This document shows, one piece after another, positions 52,046 through 61,882 of a stretch of 64,000 nt of DNA. The stretch spans positions 62,001 to 126,000 of the forward strand of contig JAUNPJ010000001.1 of NCBI GenBank assembly GCA_030536755.1, given 5' to 3'. Below the pieces are notes generated by a model, which did not search any database, was not told the DNA's origin, and saw only the letters and a list, made by a program, of their open reading frames with translations. Each line of letters starts with the position of its first letter. Position 1 is the first letter of the stretch. The position numbers were made by a program, and so were the translations under genes. This stretch comes from Eubacteriales bacterium (GTDB taxonomy: Bacteria > Bacillota > Clostridia > Lachnospirales > Lachnospiraceae).

Positions 52046-55000
52046 ATGAACGAACAAATGAATCATATGTTGAGACAGGAAAAAGCAATTAAGGATTTTA
52101 TGTATAACTGTCTGGACATACAGAAAGAGGAACAGATCATTGACCACATTCTTGCGGAACTGGGGAGATATTATGATGCGGACAGATCATACATTTTTGA
52201 GATAAACGAGGAATATACCCATGCCAGTAATACATGCGAGTGGTGCAGTAAAGGCGTCGCTTCGAAAATGGAGAAGCAGCAGAATATCCCACTGGATGGG
52301 ATGAAGCTGTGGTTTGAATGGCTTGAAAAAAAGGGAGAGTTTTTTCTTTCTTCTTTCTCCATGGACAACGGATTAGATTGGCAAGCCAGCCAGATGCTGG
52401 AATTTCAGAGAGCAGATTGTCTGATGGCTGCCCCGATTATTGTGAGCGGAAAAGTCATGGGCTTTCTGGGGATAGATAACCCGCAGCGAAACACAGGAGA
52501 TCTACTGCTTTTGTCCGTGGCGGCATCTGTCTGTTATCGTGAGATTTCCAGCAGACGCAAAGTGGATGCAAAGTTCGAACAAACCGAAAAAGAGATGACG
52601 GACAGGGTTAATAAGGGACTGGCGGCTCAGCAGAAACTGCATGAGACGAATGAGAATCTTACGACACTCCTTGCGGAGGAGAAAGAGTATACGGCCATTA
52701 TTGGTGCGTTGAGCAATGTGTATTTCGGGCTTTATTACATAGATCTGGAAAGAAATACGTTTCAGGAATTGATCTCGCTCGATAAGATTCATCATACGCT
52801 TGGGGAGAAGGGGAATGCCCGGGAAGTATTGAAACACATGACAAATGAGCTGGCGGGGGATGCCTATCAACCGCTTATGCTTAAGTTTACGGATTTTGAT
52901 ACCATTGATGAACGGCTGGGTGATAAGGCGATCATTGTACAGGAGTATGCCACGCGAACCGGCGGATGGACTCAGTGTTCCTTTATTCCGGTTGAGAGAG
53001 ATTATAACGGAAAGAATCGTACCGTCATGTGTACGCTCCGCTCTATTACAGCAGAAAAAGAAGTGGAGTCTCAGGGAAATTTGATTCAGGCACTTGCGAT
53101 TCCGTATGAAAATATCTATACGGTCAATGCTGACACGTGTGAAGCCATTTATTATTGCATGGGGCAGACCATGACGGAACGATATGGGCATAAATTCGCT
53201 GCCGGTAACTATGAATATAACATTCAGACTTATATTGAGAATGATGTGCTGGAAGAAGACAGGCATCTGTTTGACCAGGTACGCACAGTAGACGGTGTGA
53301 ATGAACTGTTGGCTGACAAAAAGACATATTATTTTAACTATCGGGTTCTACGGGATAGTCTGGTGCAGTATTTTCAGTGTCAGATCGTAAAGCCGAACCT
53401 TGACAGGAATGAGTTTGTCATTGGATTTAAAAATATCAACGAGGAGAAAAATATGGAACTTGCCGCACAGAGAAAGGTTGAGGAAGCGCTTGCGGCAGTG
53501 GAGAAGATAAATGTGGCACTTAAGCAGGAGTCTGTAGTTTCGACTGCATTGAGCAAGGAGTACTGCAGTTTGTTTAAAATTGATGCAAAGACAAGAAAAA
53601 TGACACTCTATCGGACCGATGGAATCAGTATGGCTCCAGCGATTCTGAAAGAGTTGCTTACCCTTGGCGATTATGAGGCGGTATTATCGGAGTATATTGA
53701 TACCTTTGTTGTTCCGGAAGACCGTGACCGGCTCAGGGAATCTATAGGGTTCTCTATTTTGATGGAGAGAGTTCCGGAAGTTGGATTGTATAAACTTGGA
53801 TACCGAAGAATTAAGAATGGTGTTATTGCCTATTATGAAATGAACACGGTAAAAACAGTGGACAAAAACGGAGAGGTCACTTTTATTCTGGGGATACGCA
53901 ATGTGGACGAGGAATCACGGCGACAGCTGAAGCAGACCAGAGAGATGGAAGTGCAGCGTGAAATCATAGAAGGTCTTGGCTCAGAATATTATTCTGTTCT
54001 TCTTGTAAATCCGAATACGGATAAGGTTACGATTTACCGTGCGGAGGAAGAGGAAGGCAAGGCTGTTGCAGAATATTTCCTCAGACACGATAACTGCTGG
54101 TCAATGGGTCTGCACAGTTATTCGGAAGAAATGATCTCGGATGCCAGCCGCAGTGAATTTGTTGAGAAACTGTCCCTGAAACATATTCAGGCAGATGGAG
54201 AAGATTATTCTTTCACCTATGAAAAGCTGACAAATCATGGAATCATTTATCTTCAGGCGCGAGTGTCTTTTGTCCATGAGAAGGACGGAACCTTGGTGGC
54301 TGTAGTCGGAACACGGAATGTGGATGACCTGATCAAGAAGGAGCGCCAGCAGGAAATGGCTCTGCAGGAAGCATTTGACGCTGCAGAAGCTGCAAACAGG
54401 GCTAAGACAGATTTCCTGTCCCACATGTCTCATGATATCCGTACACCAATGAATGGAATTATTGGGATGACTGCTATTGCGGCAGCGCATATTGATGATA
54501 GAGAACGGGTGCAGGATTGCCTGAGGAAAATCACTCAGGCAAGTAAGCATCTGCTGAGTCTGATCAATGAAGTTCTGGATATGAGTAAAATTGAATCGGG
54601 CAAGGTCGATTTGATGGAAGAAGAATTCAATCTTTCGGATCTGATTGATAACCTGATTACTATGACCAGCGCTCAGATTAAAGAGCATCATCATGAGCTT
54701 TCTGTGAATATCTCTTGTGTGACGCATGAGGCGGTAGTGGGGGACAGTCTGAGAATCCAGAAGGTCTTTACCAACCTGATGGGCAATGCGGTAAAATATA
54801 CACCGGACGGTGGGAAAATTCATCTTTCTATTTCGGAAAAACCATCCCTGCATGCGAAAGTCGGATGCTTTGAGATTGTCTTTGAAGATAACGGTATCGG
54901 TATGAGCGAAGAGTTTCTGGAGCAGATTTTTGAGCCGTTTTCGAGATCAAACGATGACTGCCATGTCAATAAGGTTCAGGGAACAGGTCTCGGAATGGCG

Positions 55001-55951
55001 ATCAGCCGGAATATTGTCCGTATGATGGGTGGCGATATTAAAGTTGAAAGCAAGCTGGGAGTGGGGTCACGTTTTATCGTCACCATGTATCTGAAGCTTC
55101 AGGATACGGAAGTAGTCCAGTATGATAAATTTGTCAATCTGGATGTGCTGGTGGCAGATGATGATGAAATCAGTCTGGAATCGTGCTGTGGGATGCTCAA
55201 TGATCTTGGCATGAAAGCAGAGGGAGTTTTCACCGGAGCAGAAGCTGTGGATAAAGTTGTGGCTCACCATCAGATGAAAACAGACTATTTTGCATGTGTC
55301 ATTGACTGGAAGATGCCGGATATGGATGGAATTGCCACCACACGGGCAATCCGGCAAGCGGTGGGAAAGGATGTGCCAATCATCATCATTTCCGCTTACG
55401 ACTGGTCAGATATCGAACAGGAGGCTCGCACTGCCGGTGCCAATGCATTTATCAGCAAGCCGCTGTTTCGTTCCAGGCTTGCAAAGATGTTCAATTCTCT
55501 TGTGGGAGAGGATGAACCTGAAGATCAGGAAACTCCGTTTTCCCAGTTGGAAACGATAGATCTTGCGGGAGGACGTGTTCTTCTGGCAGAGGACAATGAA
55601 CTGAATGCAGAGATTGCCGCGGAGATTCTGGAAATGACTGGACTGACTGTGGAATGTGTGGCGGATGGAATTGAATCCGTTGATAAAATAGCTGAGTGCG
55701 AAGATGGATATTATGATATGATTTTTATGGATATTCAGATGCCGAGAATGAACGGTTATGATGCGGCGAGGGCAATCCGTGCGATGGACAGGAACTATTG
55801 CAGGCAGATCCCGATTATTGCCATGACCGCAAATGCGTTTGCCGAGGATATTCATGCGGCTAAGACGGTAGGCATGAATGAGCATATCGCCAAGCCTCTT
55901 GATTTAAATACACTTGCAAAAATACTGAAAAAGTGGATGCAGAAAAGGTGA
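52046..55951 (+). CDS. Soluble hybrid histidine kinase: GAF, four tandem sensory modules, two receivers
   Basis: 1301 residues with no membrane segment. A GAF domain (~20-165) is followed by four similar ~125-residue modules at about 215-340, 345-470, 500-625 and 640-765. Each opens with an AL-x-x-x-Y-like strand pair and ends in G-x-R/K-N-[IV]-[ND]-E/D. The kinase core has phosphoacceptor His796 in HMSHDIRTPMN, NLMGNAVKYTPDGG and GTGLGMAIS. Receiver 1 has Asp1087 (VIDWKMPDMDG) and receiver 2 Asp1229 (FMDIQMPRMNG). PAS-type folding of the modules is an inference. No dedicated Hpt or response regulator follows; larC2 and bceR come next. Confidence 0.9.
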   Translation: MNEQMNHMLRQEKAIKDFMYNCLDIQKEEQIIDHILAELGRYYDADRSYIFEINEEYTHASNTCEWCSKGVASKMEKQQNIPLDGMKLWFEWLEKKGEFFLSSFSMDNGLDWQASQMLEFQRADCLMAAPIIVSGKVMGFLGIDNPQRNTGDLLLLSVAASVCYREISSRRKVDAKFEQTEKEMTDRVNKGLAAQQKLHETNENLTTLLAEEKEYTAIIGALSNVYFGLYYIDLERNTFQELISLDKIHHTLGEKGNAREVLKHMTNELAGDAYQPLMLKFTDFDTIDERLGDKAIIVQEYATRTGGWTQCSFIPVERDYNGKNRTVMCTLRSITAEKEVESQGNLIQALAIPYENIYTVNADTCEAIYYCMGQTMTERYGHKFAAGNYEYNIQTYIENDVLEEDRHLFDQVRTVDGVNELLADKKTYYFNYRVLRDSLVQYFQCQIVKPNLDRNEFVIGFKNINEEKNMELAAQRKVEEALAAVEKINVALKQESVVSTALSKEYCSLFKIDAKTRKMTLYRTDGISMAPAILKELLTLGDYEAVLSEYIDTFVVPEDRDRLRESIGFSILMERVPEVGLYKLGYRRIKNGVIAYYEMNTVKTVDKNGEVTFILGIRNVDEESRRQLKQTREMEVQREIIEGLGSEYYSVLLVNPNTDKVTIYRAEEEEGKAVAEYFLRHDNCWSMGLHSYSEEMISDASRSEFVEKLSLKHIQADGEDYSFTYEKLTNHGIIYLQARVSFVHEKDGTLVAVVGTRNVDDLIKKERQQEMALQEAFDAAEAANRAKTDFLSHMSHDIRTPMNGIIGMTAIAAAHIDDRERVQDCLRKITQASKHLLSLINEVLDMSKIESGKVDLMEEEFNLSDLIDNLITMTSAQIKEHHHELSVNISCVTHEAVVGDSLRIQKVFTNLMGNAVKYTPDGGKIHLSISEKPSLHAKVGCFEIVFEDNGIGMSEEFLEQIFEPFSRSNDDCHVNKVQGTGLGMAISRNIVRMMGGDIKVESKLGVGSRFIVTMYLKLQDTEVVQYDKFVNLDVLVADDDEISLESCCGMLNDLGMKAEGVFTGAEAVDKVVAHHQMKTDYFACVIDWKMPDMDGIATTRAIRQAVGKDVPIIIISAYDWSDIEQEARTAGANAFISKPLFRSRLAKMFNSLVGEDEPEDQETPFSQLETIDLAGGRVLLAEDNELNAEIAAEILEMTGLTVECVADGIESVDKIAECEDGYYDMIFMDIQMPRMNGYDAARAIRAMDRNYCRQIPIIAMTANAFAEDIHAAKTVGMNEHIAKPLDLNTLAKILKKWMQKR

Positions 55952-55954
55952 AAA

Positions 55955-56431
55955 ATGAAAGATTGCAAAACAAAGGATGTTATCTGGAAACTGGAGACGA
56001 ATGTAGATGACTGTTCGGGGGAACTTCTCGGATATGTGATGGAGCTTCTTCTGGATGCAGGCGCGAAGGATGCCTTCTATATGCCCATTTATATGAAAAA
56101 AAATAGACCTGCCTATCTTTTGACGGTGCTCTGTGCAGAACAGGACAGAAAAGAGATGGAACGAATCCTTTTTCGAGAGACAACGACGATTGGAATTCGG
56201 AGAACACAGATGGAACGGACGATACTTCCGCGCCAGATTCGTACCTTTGCTTCTTCTCTGGGAGAGGCAGTTGTGAAGGTCTGCTGTTTTGAGGGGGAAA
56301 CCTGGGTATATCCAGAGTATGAAAGTGTGCGAAAGCTGGCAAAAGAGCATAATCTTCCCCTGAAGGAAGTGCAGAAGCTGGTTGTCAGGGAAGCCGAGGA
56401 GAGCCTGAACCGGGAGGAAATCAATGTATAA
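55955..56431 (+). CDS. Orphan LarC C-terminal domain protein (LarC2-like)
   Basis: 158 residues. The sequence ETNVDDCSGELLGYVMELLLDAGAKDAF, PIYMKKNRP and RETTTIGIRR, followed by GEAVVKVCCFEG and PEYESVRKLA, matches the C-terminal half (LarC2) of the nickel chelatase that finishes the nickel-pincer cofactor. The N-terminal His-rich LarC1 half is missing, and no larA, larB or larE is in the window. It starts 3 bases after the kinase stop and overlaps bceR by 8 bases, so it is translated as part of that operon. Why is unclear. Confidence 0.82.
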   Translation: MKDCKTKDVIWKLETNVDDCSGELLGYVMELLLDAGAKDAFYMPIYMKKNRPAYLLTVLCAEQDRKEMERILFRETTTIGIRRTQMERTILPRQIRTFASSLGEAVVKVCCFEGETWVYPEYESVRKLAKEHNLPLKEVQKLVVREAEESLNREEINV

Positions 56432-57095
56432 AATATTAATTGTAGAAGATGACCTTACCATAGCGAAAATCGTAAGGGAACATTTGATGAAATGGGATTA
56501 CCAGGTGTACTGTGTTTCTGATTTTAAAGGAGTAGAAGCGTGTGTGAATGAGACGAAGCCGCATCTGATTCTTCTGGATATCCTGCTTCCGTTTTATAAT
56601 GGTTTTCACTGGTGCAGCAAGATCCGCCAGACTTCAAAGGTACCTGTGATCTTTCTGTCATCGGCAAGCGACAATATGAATATCGTGATGGCGATGAACA
56701 TGGGCGGCGATGATTTTATTGAAAAACCGTTTGATCTTGATGTGCTTACTGCAAAAATTCAGGCATTGCTTCGCAGAACTTATGATTTTGCAGAGCCGGG
56801 TAACCAGCTTTCTTACAAAGGCGTAACCTTAAATCTCAACGACGCCACTGTTTCCTTTGGACAACAGAAATTCGATCTGACGAAGAACGATTTCAAACTG
56901 CTTCAGATTCTGATGGAAAATGCAGGCAAAATCGTTCGCAGAGACCGGATTATGGAGAGGCTCTGGGAGAGTGATGAGTTTGTGGATGACAATACTCTGA
57001 CAGTCAACATGACGAGGCTTCGCAAAAAGCTGGAAGGAATCGGAGTTGAGAATTTTATCACCACGAGAAAGGGAATCGGGTATTTGATTGAGTGA
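56424..57095 (+). CDS. OmpR-family response regulator (BceR-like)
   Basis: 223 residues. The receiver (1-115) has acceptor Asp52 in LILLDILLP and the Lys in IEKPFDLD. A winged-helix DNA-binding domain (~130-223) has LTKNDFKLLQILMENAG and DDNTLTVNMTRLRKKL, close to BceR/VirR-type regulators. It overlaps the kinase gene by four bases (GTGA). The likely target is the bceAB promoter at about 58.1 kb. Confidence 0.92.
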   Translation: MYKILIVEDDLTIAKIVREHLMKWDYQVYCVSDFKGVEACVNETKPHLILLDILLPFYNGFHWCSKIRQTSKVPVIFLSSASDNMNIVMAMNMGGDDFIEKPFDLDVLTAKIQALLRRTYDFAEPGNQLSYKGVTLNLNDATVSFGQQKFDLTKNDFKLLQILMENAGKIVRRDRIMERLWESDEFVDDNTLTVNMTRLRKKLEGIGVENFITTRKGIGYLIE

Positions 57096-58120
57096 AACGA
57101 ATGTTGTGCGGATATTGGAACATGCGGTGGAGGCAGATCGTTTTTTATCTTGCCATGATGGGACTTTTGGCTTTGGTATTGTTTCTGTACCACGCAGACA
57201 AGGATTCCATTGTTTATGCTGTGATACTGTTGCTGGTGTCAGGGGGATTGTTTTCTCTTTGTGACGGAATCCGGTGCCGGCGCCATGATGATCTGGTACG
57301 TCAGGCACTGGATGGCATTCCGGAAGAACTAAGAGCGTTCCCCGGGGCACAAGATGCGACAGAGCTGCTCTATCAGGAAAAAATGCAGCAGCTTTACCGC
57401 AATTTTGAAAAACAGGAATCGGATATGCGGATCGGAAAACAGGATATGCTGGATTATTACAGTCTGTGGGTGCATCAGATTAAGACGCCGATTGCTGCTA
57501 TGCATCTTCTGCTCCAGTCGGCAGAAAATGATGATCTCTATTGTCGGGAAGAAATGGCGAGAGAACAGTTTCTGCGTGATATGAAGATGGAGTTATTTCG
57601 GACAGAGCAGTATGTGGAAATGGTGCTTTCCTATCTTCGAATGGGAGATATGAGCAAGGATCTCGTCTTGCAGGAAGTTTCTCTCGATGCGATCATCCGG
57701 CAGGCAGTCCGCAAATATTCACCGCTGTTTATCATGAAAAAGATCCGGCTGCAGTATGAAACGTGTGACCGTCTTGTTTTGACTGATGAAAAATGGCTGC
57801 AGTTTGTGCTGGAGCAGCTGCTGTCGAATGCACTGAAGTATACCTATGAGGGCAGTATTCATATTTATGAGGAACAGGGCAGTTTTGTGATTGCAGATAC
57901 GGGAATTGGAATACAGCAGGAAGATCTGCCGCGCATTTTTGAAAAAGGATTTACCGGGTACAACGGGCGCCAAGACAAAAAATCAACCGGACTTGGTCTG
58001 TATTTATGCAAAACGGTCTGTGACAGACTGAATCACAAAATCCGGGCAGAATCCGAGCCGGGAAAGGGGACGAAGCTGTATCTGGAAATGAATAGACAGA
58101 AGCTGGAAATGTTGGAGTAA
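57092..58120 (+). CDS. Intramembrane-sensing histidine kinase (BceS-like)
   Basis: 342 residues, start GTG overlapping the regulator stop. Two membrane helices (~14-33 and 38-56) with a very short outside loop are typical of BceS kinases, which sense through the transporter rather than directly. The phosphoacceptor is His128 in WVHQIKTPIAAM. ATP-binding motifs are LSNALKYTYEG, DTGIGI and STGLGLYL. Confidence 0.93.
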   Translation: MKRMLCGYWNMRWRQIVFYLAMMGLLALVLFLYHADKDSIVYAVILLLVSGGLFSLCDGIRCRRHDDLVRQALDGIPEELRAFPGAQDATELLYQEKMQQLYRNFEKQESDMRIGKQDMLDYYSLWVHQIKTPIAAMHLLLQSAENDDLYCREEMAREQFLRDMKMELFRTEQYVEMVLSYLRMGDMSKDLVLQEVSLDAIIRQAVRKYSPLFIMKKIRLQYETCDRLVLTDEKWLQFVLEQLLSNALKYTYEGSIHIYEEQGSFVIADTGIGIQQEDLPRIFEKGFTGYNGRQDKKSTGLGLYLCKTVCDRLNHKIRAESEPGKGTKLYLEMNRQKLEMLE

Positions 58121-58121
58121 T

Positions 58122-58137
58122 CTTACGAAAATGTAAG
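58122..58137 (+). promoter_or_regulatory. Candidate BceR-binding inverted repeat
   Basis: CTTAC (58122-58126), spacer GAAAAT and GTAAG (58133-58137) form a perfect 5-bp inverted repeat starting 2 bases after the bceS stop. It lies about 45 bases before the -10 of bceA. Confidence 0.55.
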
Positions 58138-58158
58138 GAAAAAGCAAGGCATACCGAT

Positions 58159-58187
58159 GGAAAAAGGGGCCTTTCTCACAGTATACT
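58159..58187 (+). promoter_or_regulatory. Predicted activator-dependent promoter of bceAB
   Basis: The -10 TATACT (58182-58187) has only GGAAAA at the -35 position 17 bases upstream, a poor match. With the inverted repeat upstream this fits activation by phosphorylated BceR. Confidence 0.5.
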
Positions 58188-58222
58188 AAACAGGTAGAAA
58201 CGATAGAAAGGCAGGAAACGAT

Positions 58223-58984
58223 ATGGCTTTGTTAGAAGTAAAAAATGTAAAAAAGATTTATACGACCAGACTTGGTGGTAATCAGGTACAGGCACTTTCT
58301 GATGTGACGTTCTCTGTTGAGCGCGGAGAATTTGTGGCAATCATGGGAGAATCGGGTGCCGGAAAGACAACGCTTTTGAATATCCTTGCGGCTCTGGATC
58401 GTCCCACCAGCGGGAAAATTTATCTGAAAGGCATGGATCTTGGCAATGTCAGCAACCGGGAACTGGCCGCTTTTCGGCGGTCAAACCTGGGATTTGTATT
58501 CCAGGATTTCAACCTTTTGGATACTTTTTCTCTCGAGGATAATATTTATCTTCCTCTGGTGCTTGCGGGAATGAAGTATCAGGAAATGCGGGGGCGTCTT
58601 CATCCGCTGGCCCAGCAGCTTGGTATTTCTGAGATTTTAAAAAAATATCCGTATGAGGTTTCCGGCGGACAGAAACAGCGGGCGGCAGTGGCAAGAGCAC
58701 TGATCACAAAACCACAGCTGATTCTTGCAGATGAACCGACCGGAGCACTGGATTCGAAAGCCGCGGCAGAGTTGATGAAGCTGTTTGGCACGATCAATCA
58801 GGACGGACAGACAATTCTGATGGTGACGCACAGTGTGAAGGCGGCCAGCAATGCCAGCCGTGTGCTGTTTATCAAGGATGGAGAGGTTTTCCATCAGATT
58901 TATCGCGGAAATCTGACGAATGAAGAGATGTTCCAGAAAATTTCGGAGGCACTTACGGTTTTAGCGGCGGGAGGTGAGCGATAA
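58223..58984 (+). CDS. ABC transporter ATPase (BceA-like)
   Basis: 253 residues. Walker A is GESGAGKTT, the signature VSGGQKQRAAVARAL and Walker B LILADEPTGALDSK; the H-loop is MVTHSVKAA. It belongs to the MacB/BceA group that works with a large FtsX-type permease to protect against lantibiotics or bacitracin-like peptides. AGGCAGGAAA precedes the ATG. Its end overlaps the ribosome site of the permease. Confidence 0.94.
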   Translation: MALLEVKNVKKIYTTRLGGNQVQALSDVTFSVERGEFVAIMGESGAGKTTLLNILAALDRPTSGKIYLKGMDLGNVSNRELAAFRRSNLGFVFQDFNLLDTFSLEDNIYLPLVLAGMKYQEMRGRLHPLAQQLGISEILKKYPYEVSGGQKQRAAVARALITKPQLILADEPTGALDSKAAAELMKLFGTINQDGQTILMVTHSVKAASNASRVLFIKDGEVFHQIYRGNLTNEEMFQKISEALTVLAAGGER

Positions 58985-58985
58985 G

Positions 58986-60956
58986 ATGTTTTATTTGAAA
59001 CTCGCCTGCTCGAATCTGAAGAAAAATCATAAAAATTATCTCCCCTTTTTTCTGACTTGCATGATCACGGTCATGCTTTTCTATATGATGGATGCCATCA
59101 GCAGAAATTCGGGTCTGCAGCAGATGCCGGCTTCGGAAAATCTACAGCTGATTTTGGAATATGCCACATGGATCACAGGAGGCTTTGCGGCTGTGTTTCT
59201 CTTCTATACGAACAGTTTTCTGATCAAACAGCGCAAAAAAGAGTTTGGCCTTTATCAGGTTCTTGGCATGGATAAGAAAAATCTGACCTGGATGATGGCG
59301 TTTGAGAGTGTACTGTTGGCGGGCGGCAGCATTGCGGGCGGCCTGCTGGGTGGAATTGTTTTTGGAAAACTTCTGTTTTTAATTCTTCTGAAAATGATTC
59401 ACTTTGAAGTAGTGCTTTCTTTTGCGATTGAAAAAATGGCACTTTTGCGCACGGCAGGGCTGTTTTTCTTTATTTTTCTGGTGTTGTTTTTGTGGAATCT
59501 GATTCAGATTCAAAGGACAACACCGGCAGAACTTCTGCATGGCCAGAATCAGGGAGAGCGAGAACCAAAGACGAAGCTTCTTCTGACACTGGTAGGAATT
59601 GCAACGATGGGAAGCGGCTACTTTCTTGCACTGACGACAGAGACGCCATTGAGCGCTATTGGAAAGTTTTTTATTGCTGTTGCACTTGTCATTGTTGGAA
59701 CGTATGCCCTTTTTACTGCCGGAAGTATTGCTTTTCTGAAAATTTTGAAAAAAAGGAAACCGTATTATTATCAGACAAGGCATTTTATCACGGTATCCGG
59801 CATGATGTACCGAATGAAACAAAATGCCGTGGGATTGGCGAATATCTGCATTATGAGTACGATTGTGATTGTTCTGGTTTCTGTGACGGTGTCGCTGTAT
59901 GCCGGTATGGAAAATGTGATTATGACAAGATTTCCGAGTGAACTATATGTGGAGGTTTCGGATTCTGCACAGCAGCAGGAAGAGGTACTGGAAACCATTC
60001 TCTCAGAGGAGACGAAGCGTGGCGGTGTGGAGCGGGAGCAAATTCTTGCTTATCACAATGTAAATCTGCCCTCGATTCTGGATGGAGACAAACTGATTCT
60101 GGAGCAAATGGAATTGGACGATTCCTACAAAGATTCCGGGTATCGAAATGTGATTCTTCTCCCTTTGGAGGATTATAATGCGATGGAGCAGGAGAAGGAA
60201 AACTTAGAAGACGGTCAGGTGTTGGTATATTTTCCGGCAGATACGTATCGGAAAGAGACGGTAACCCTGCAGGACCATACCTATCAGGTCAAAAAAGTGC
60301 TCTCCACCATTTCGATTGAGGAACGGGATGCTGGATATGTAGTGCCGAATGTGTATATAGTTATGCCCGATCTAAAAGAACTGCAGATGTACAGCAAAAA
60401 ATATGCGTATGAAAATGCCGGTACTGTTTCATATACAGAATATTTTGATCTGTCTGGAAACTCGGAGCAGAAGGAATCTGTTATCCTTCAGATTAAGCAG
60501 AGAGCGCAGAAGGAACTGGAGAAGACTCTGGTACAGTCGAGAGAGGAATTCAGGGAAAGCGGCTATTCTCTGTATGGTGGATTTTTGTTCCTCGGCGTGT
60601 TTGTCGGTGCGCTGTTTCTGATGGCAACGGTACTGGTCATTTATTATAAACAGATTTCTGAGGGATATGATGACCGGGAACGTTATCAGATCATGAAAAA
60701 AGTAGGGCTGGATGAATTGGAAATCAGAAAAGCCATCCAAAGTCAGATACGGACGGTATTCTTTCTGCCTCTGGTTGTAGCCATGCTCCATATGGCGGCC
60801 GCATTCCCGGCATTGACCAAGATCATGGCAGCGTTGAATTTGGTCAATGTCAGGCTTGAGGCTGTCTGTACTGTGGGAACCGTGATCGTGTTTGCCGTAT
60901 TCTACGGAATCGTCTTCGTGATTACATCCAGGGAGTATTATAAAATTGTACGATAA
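58986..60956 (+). CDS. ABC transporter permease (BceB-like, FtsX domain)
   Basis: 656 residues from ATG 58986, with GGAGGTGA upstream. About ten membrane segments and a large extracellular domain of ~200 residues between the seventh and eighth (residues ~320-530), the hallmark of BceB that contacts the peptide antibiotic. FtsX-type core segments are near both ends. It ends 1 base before the convergent hydrolase. Confidence 0.92.
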   Translation: MFYLKLACSNLKKNHKNYLPFFLTCMITVMLFYMMDAISRNSGLQQMPASENLQLILEYATWITGGFAAVFLFYTNSFLIKQRKKEFGLYQVLGMDKKNLTWMMAFESVLLAGGSIAGGLLGGIVFGKLLFLILLKMIHFEVVLSFAIEKMALLRTAGLFFFIFLVLFLWNLIQIQRTTPAELLHGQNQGEREPKTKLLLTLVGIATMGSGYFLALTTETPLSAIGKFFIAVALVIVGTYALFTAGSIAFLKILKKRKPYYYQTRHFITVSGMMYRMKQNAVGLANICIMSTIVIVLVSVTVSLYAGMENVIMTRFPSELYVEVSDSAQQQEEVLETILSEETKRGGVEREQILAYHNVNLPSILDGDKLILEQMELDDSYKDSGYRNVILLPLEDYNAMEQEKENLEDGQVLVYFPADTYRKETVTLQDHTYQVKKVLSTISIEERDAGYVVPNVYIVMPDLKELQMYSKKYAYENAGTVSYTEYFDLSGNSEQKESVILQIKQRAQKELEKTLVQSREEFRESGYSLYGGFLFLGVFVGALFLMATVLVIYYKQISEGYDDRERYQIMKKVGLDELEIRKAIQSQIRTVFFLPLVVAMLHMAAAFPALTKIMAALNLVNVRLEAVCTVGTVIVFAVFYGIVFVITSREYYKIVR

Positions 60957-60957
60957 T

Positions 60958-61743
60958 CTACAAAAGTTCGGAAGGCAATGAGGGGATCAGCGTTCGTGCA
61001 TAATCCGACTGTGCGCAATCCACGGACACGAAGAGCAGTTCCTCTCGAAAGCCGCCTTCCGCGATGACTTTGCCGAACGGGTCACTGGCAAAGCTTTTTC
61101 CCATGTAAGTATCCGGCGTATACTGGCTGCATCCAATCGCGTACATGCCGTTTTCGATGGCGCGGGCGGCCAGCAGTGTTTTCCACTGTACGTCCTTGCC
61201 CTCTCCGTTGACCCAGGCGGCAGGATAGATGATCAGTTGTGCGCCGAGCTGTGCCTGTCTGCGTGCCAGCTCCGGAAAACGAAGGTCAAAGCAGGTTCCG
61301 AGGCCGAGCTTTCCGGCAGGAGTATCAATCGGAGTAAATATTTCTGTTCCCGGAAGAGTCAAGTCGGATTCTTTCCAGTGAAAGGCGTCGAACAGATGTG
61401 TTTTTCGATAAGAACCCTTCAGTTGGCCACTGCTGTCGATAAGAACAAGCGTGTTGTAGCATTTATCTGCATGTGCATCATCGGCGGACTCATTGATACC
61501 GAAGAGAGTCCAGAGGTGATAGCTGCGTGCCAGCTCTTTCATGCGGGACACAAAAGGGCCGTCCAGTGTCTGTGCCTCTTTGACGTAGGCAGGGGCATTG
61601 TATGCCATCATAAAATATTCCGGAAAAACAATCAGAAAAGCACCTCCTTGACGGGCTTTATCCATATAAATGGTTGCTTTCTGAAGATTTTCTTCTATCA
61701 AGTTGCCGGAGCTGCATTGTGCCAGCGCAATTGTTTGTGTCAT
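60958..61743 (-). CDS. Carbon-nitrogen hydrolase (nitrilase superfamily)
   Basis: 261 residues from ATG 61743, preceded by GGGAGAG; the longer frame to 61881 is leader. The Glu-Lys-Cys triad is seen in FPEYFMMAYN (Glu), YRKTHLFDAF (Lys) and GTCFDLRFPELA (Cys). The motif pattern is close to omega-amidase/Nit2 enzymes, which remove ammonia from alpha-keto-glutaramate or succinamate-type amides. The substrate is an inference. It is divergent from a MarR gene. Confidence 0.9.
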   Translation of the reverse strand: MTQTIALAQCSSGNLIEENLQKATIYMDKARQGGAFLIVFPEYFMMAYNAPAYVKEAQTLDGPFVSRMKELARSYHLWTLFGINESADDAHADKCYNTLVLIDSSGQLKGSYRKTHLFDAFHWKESDLTLPGTEIFTPIDTPAGKLGLGTCFDLRFPELARRQAQLGAQLIIYPAAWVNGEGKDVQWKTLLAARAIENGMYAIGCSQYTPDTYMGKSFASDPFGKVIAEGGFREELLFVSVDCAQSDYARTLIPSLPSELL

Positions 61744-61882
61744 AACGATCTCTCCCTTCACTGTTGATTTTTTTATTATAACAGGAACTTGTTTTTCACA
61801 CAAGAAAAGATAGAATTGCAGCGTGACGGAAGTGAAAGAATGTGGTAAACTTCTGGTAAAAGAACAAAAATCGAGGGACAAT

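Noticed and set aside
52046-56431. LarC1 fused or frameshifted upstream of LarC2
   Set aside because: The upstream sequence is entirely the hybrid kinase up to its stop at 55951, with no LarC1 motif in any frame that I could see.
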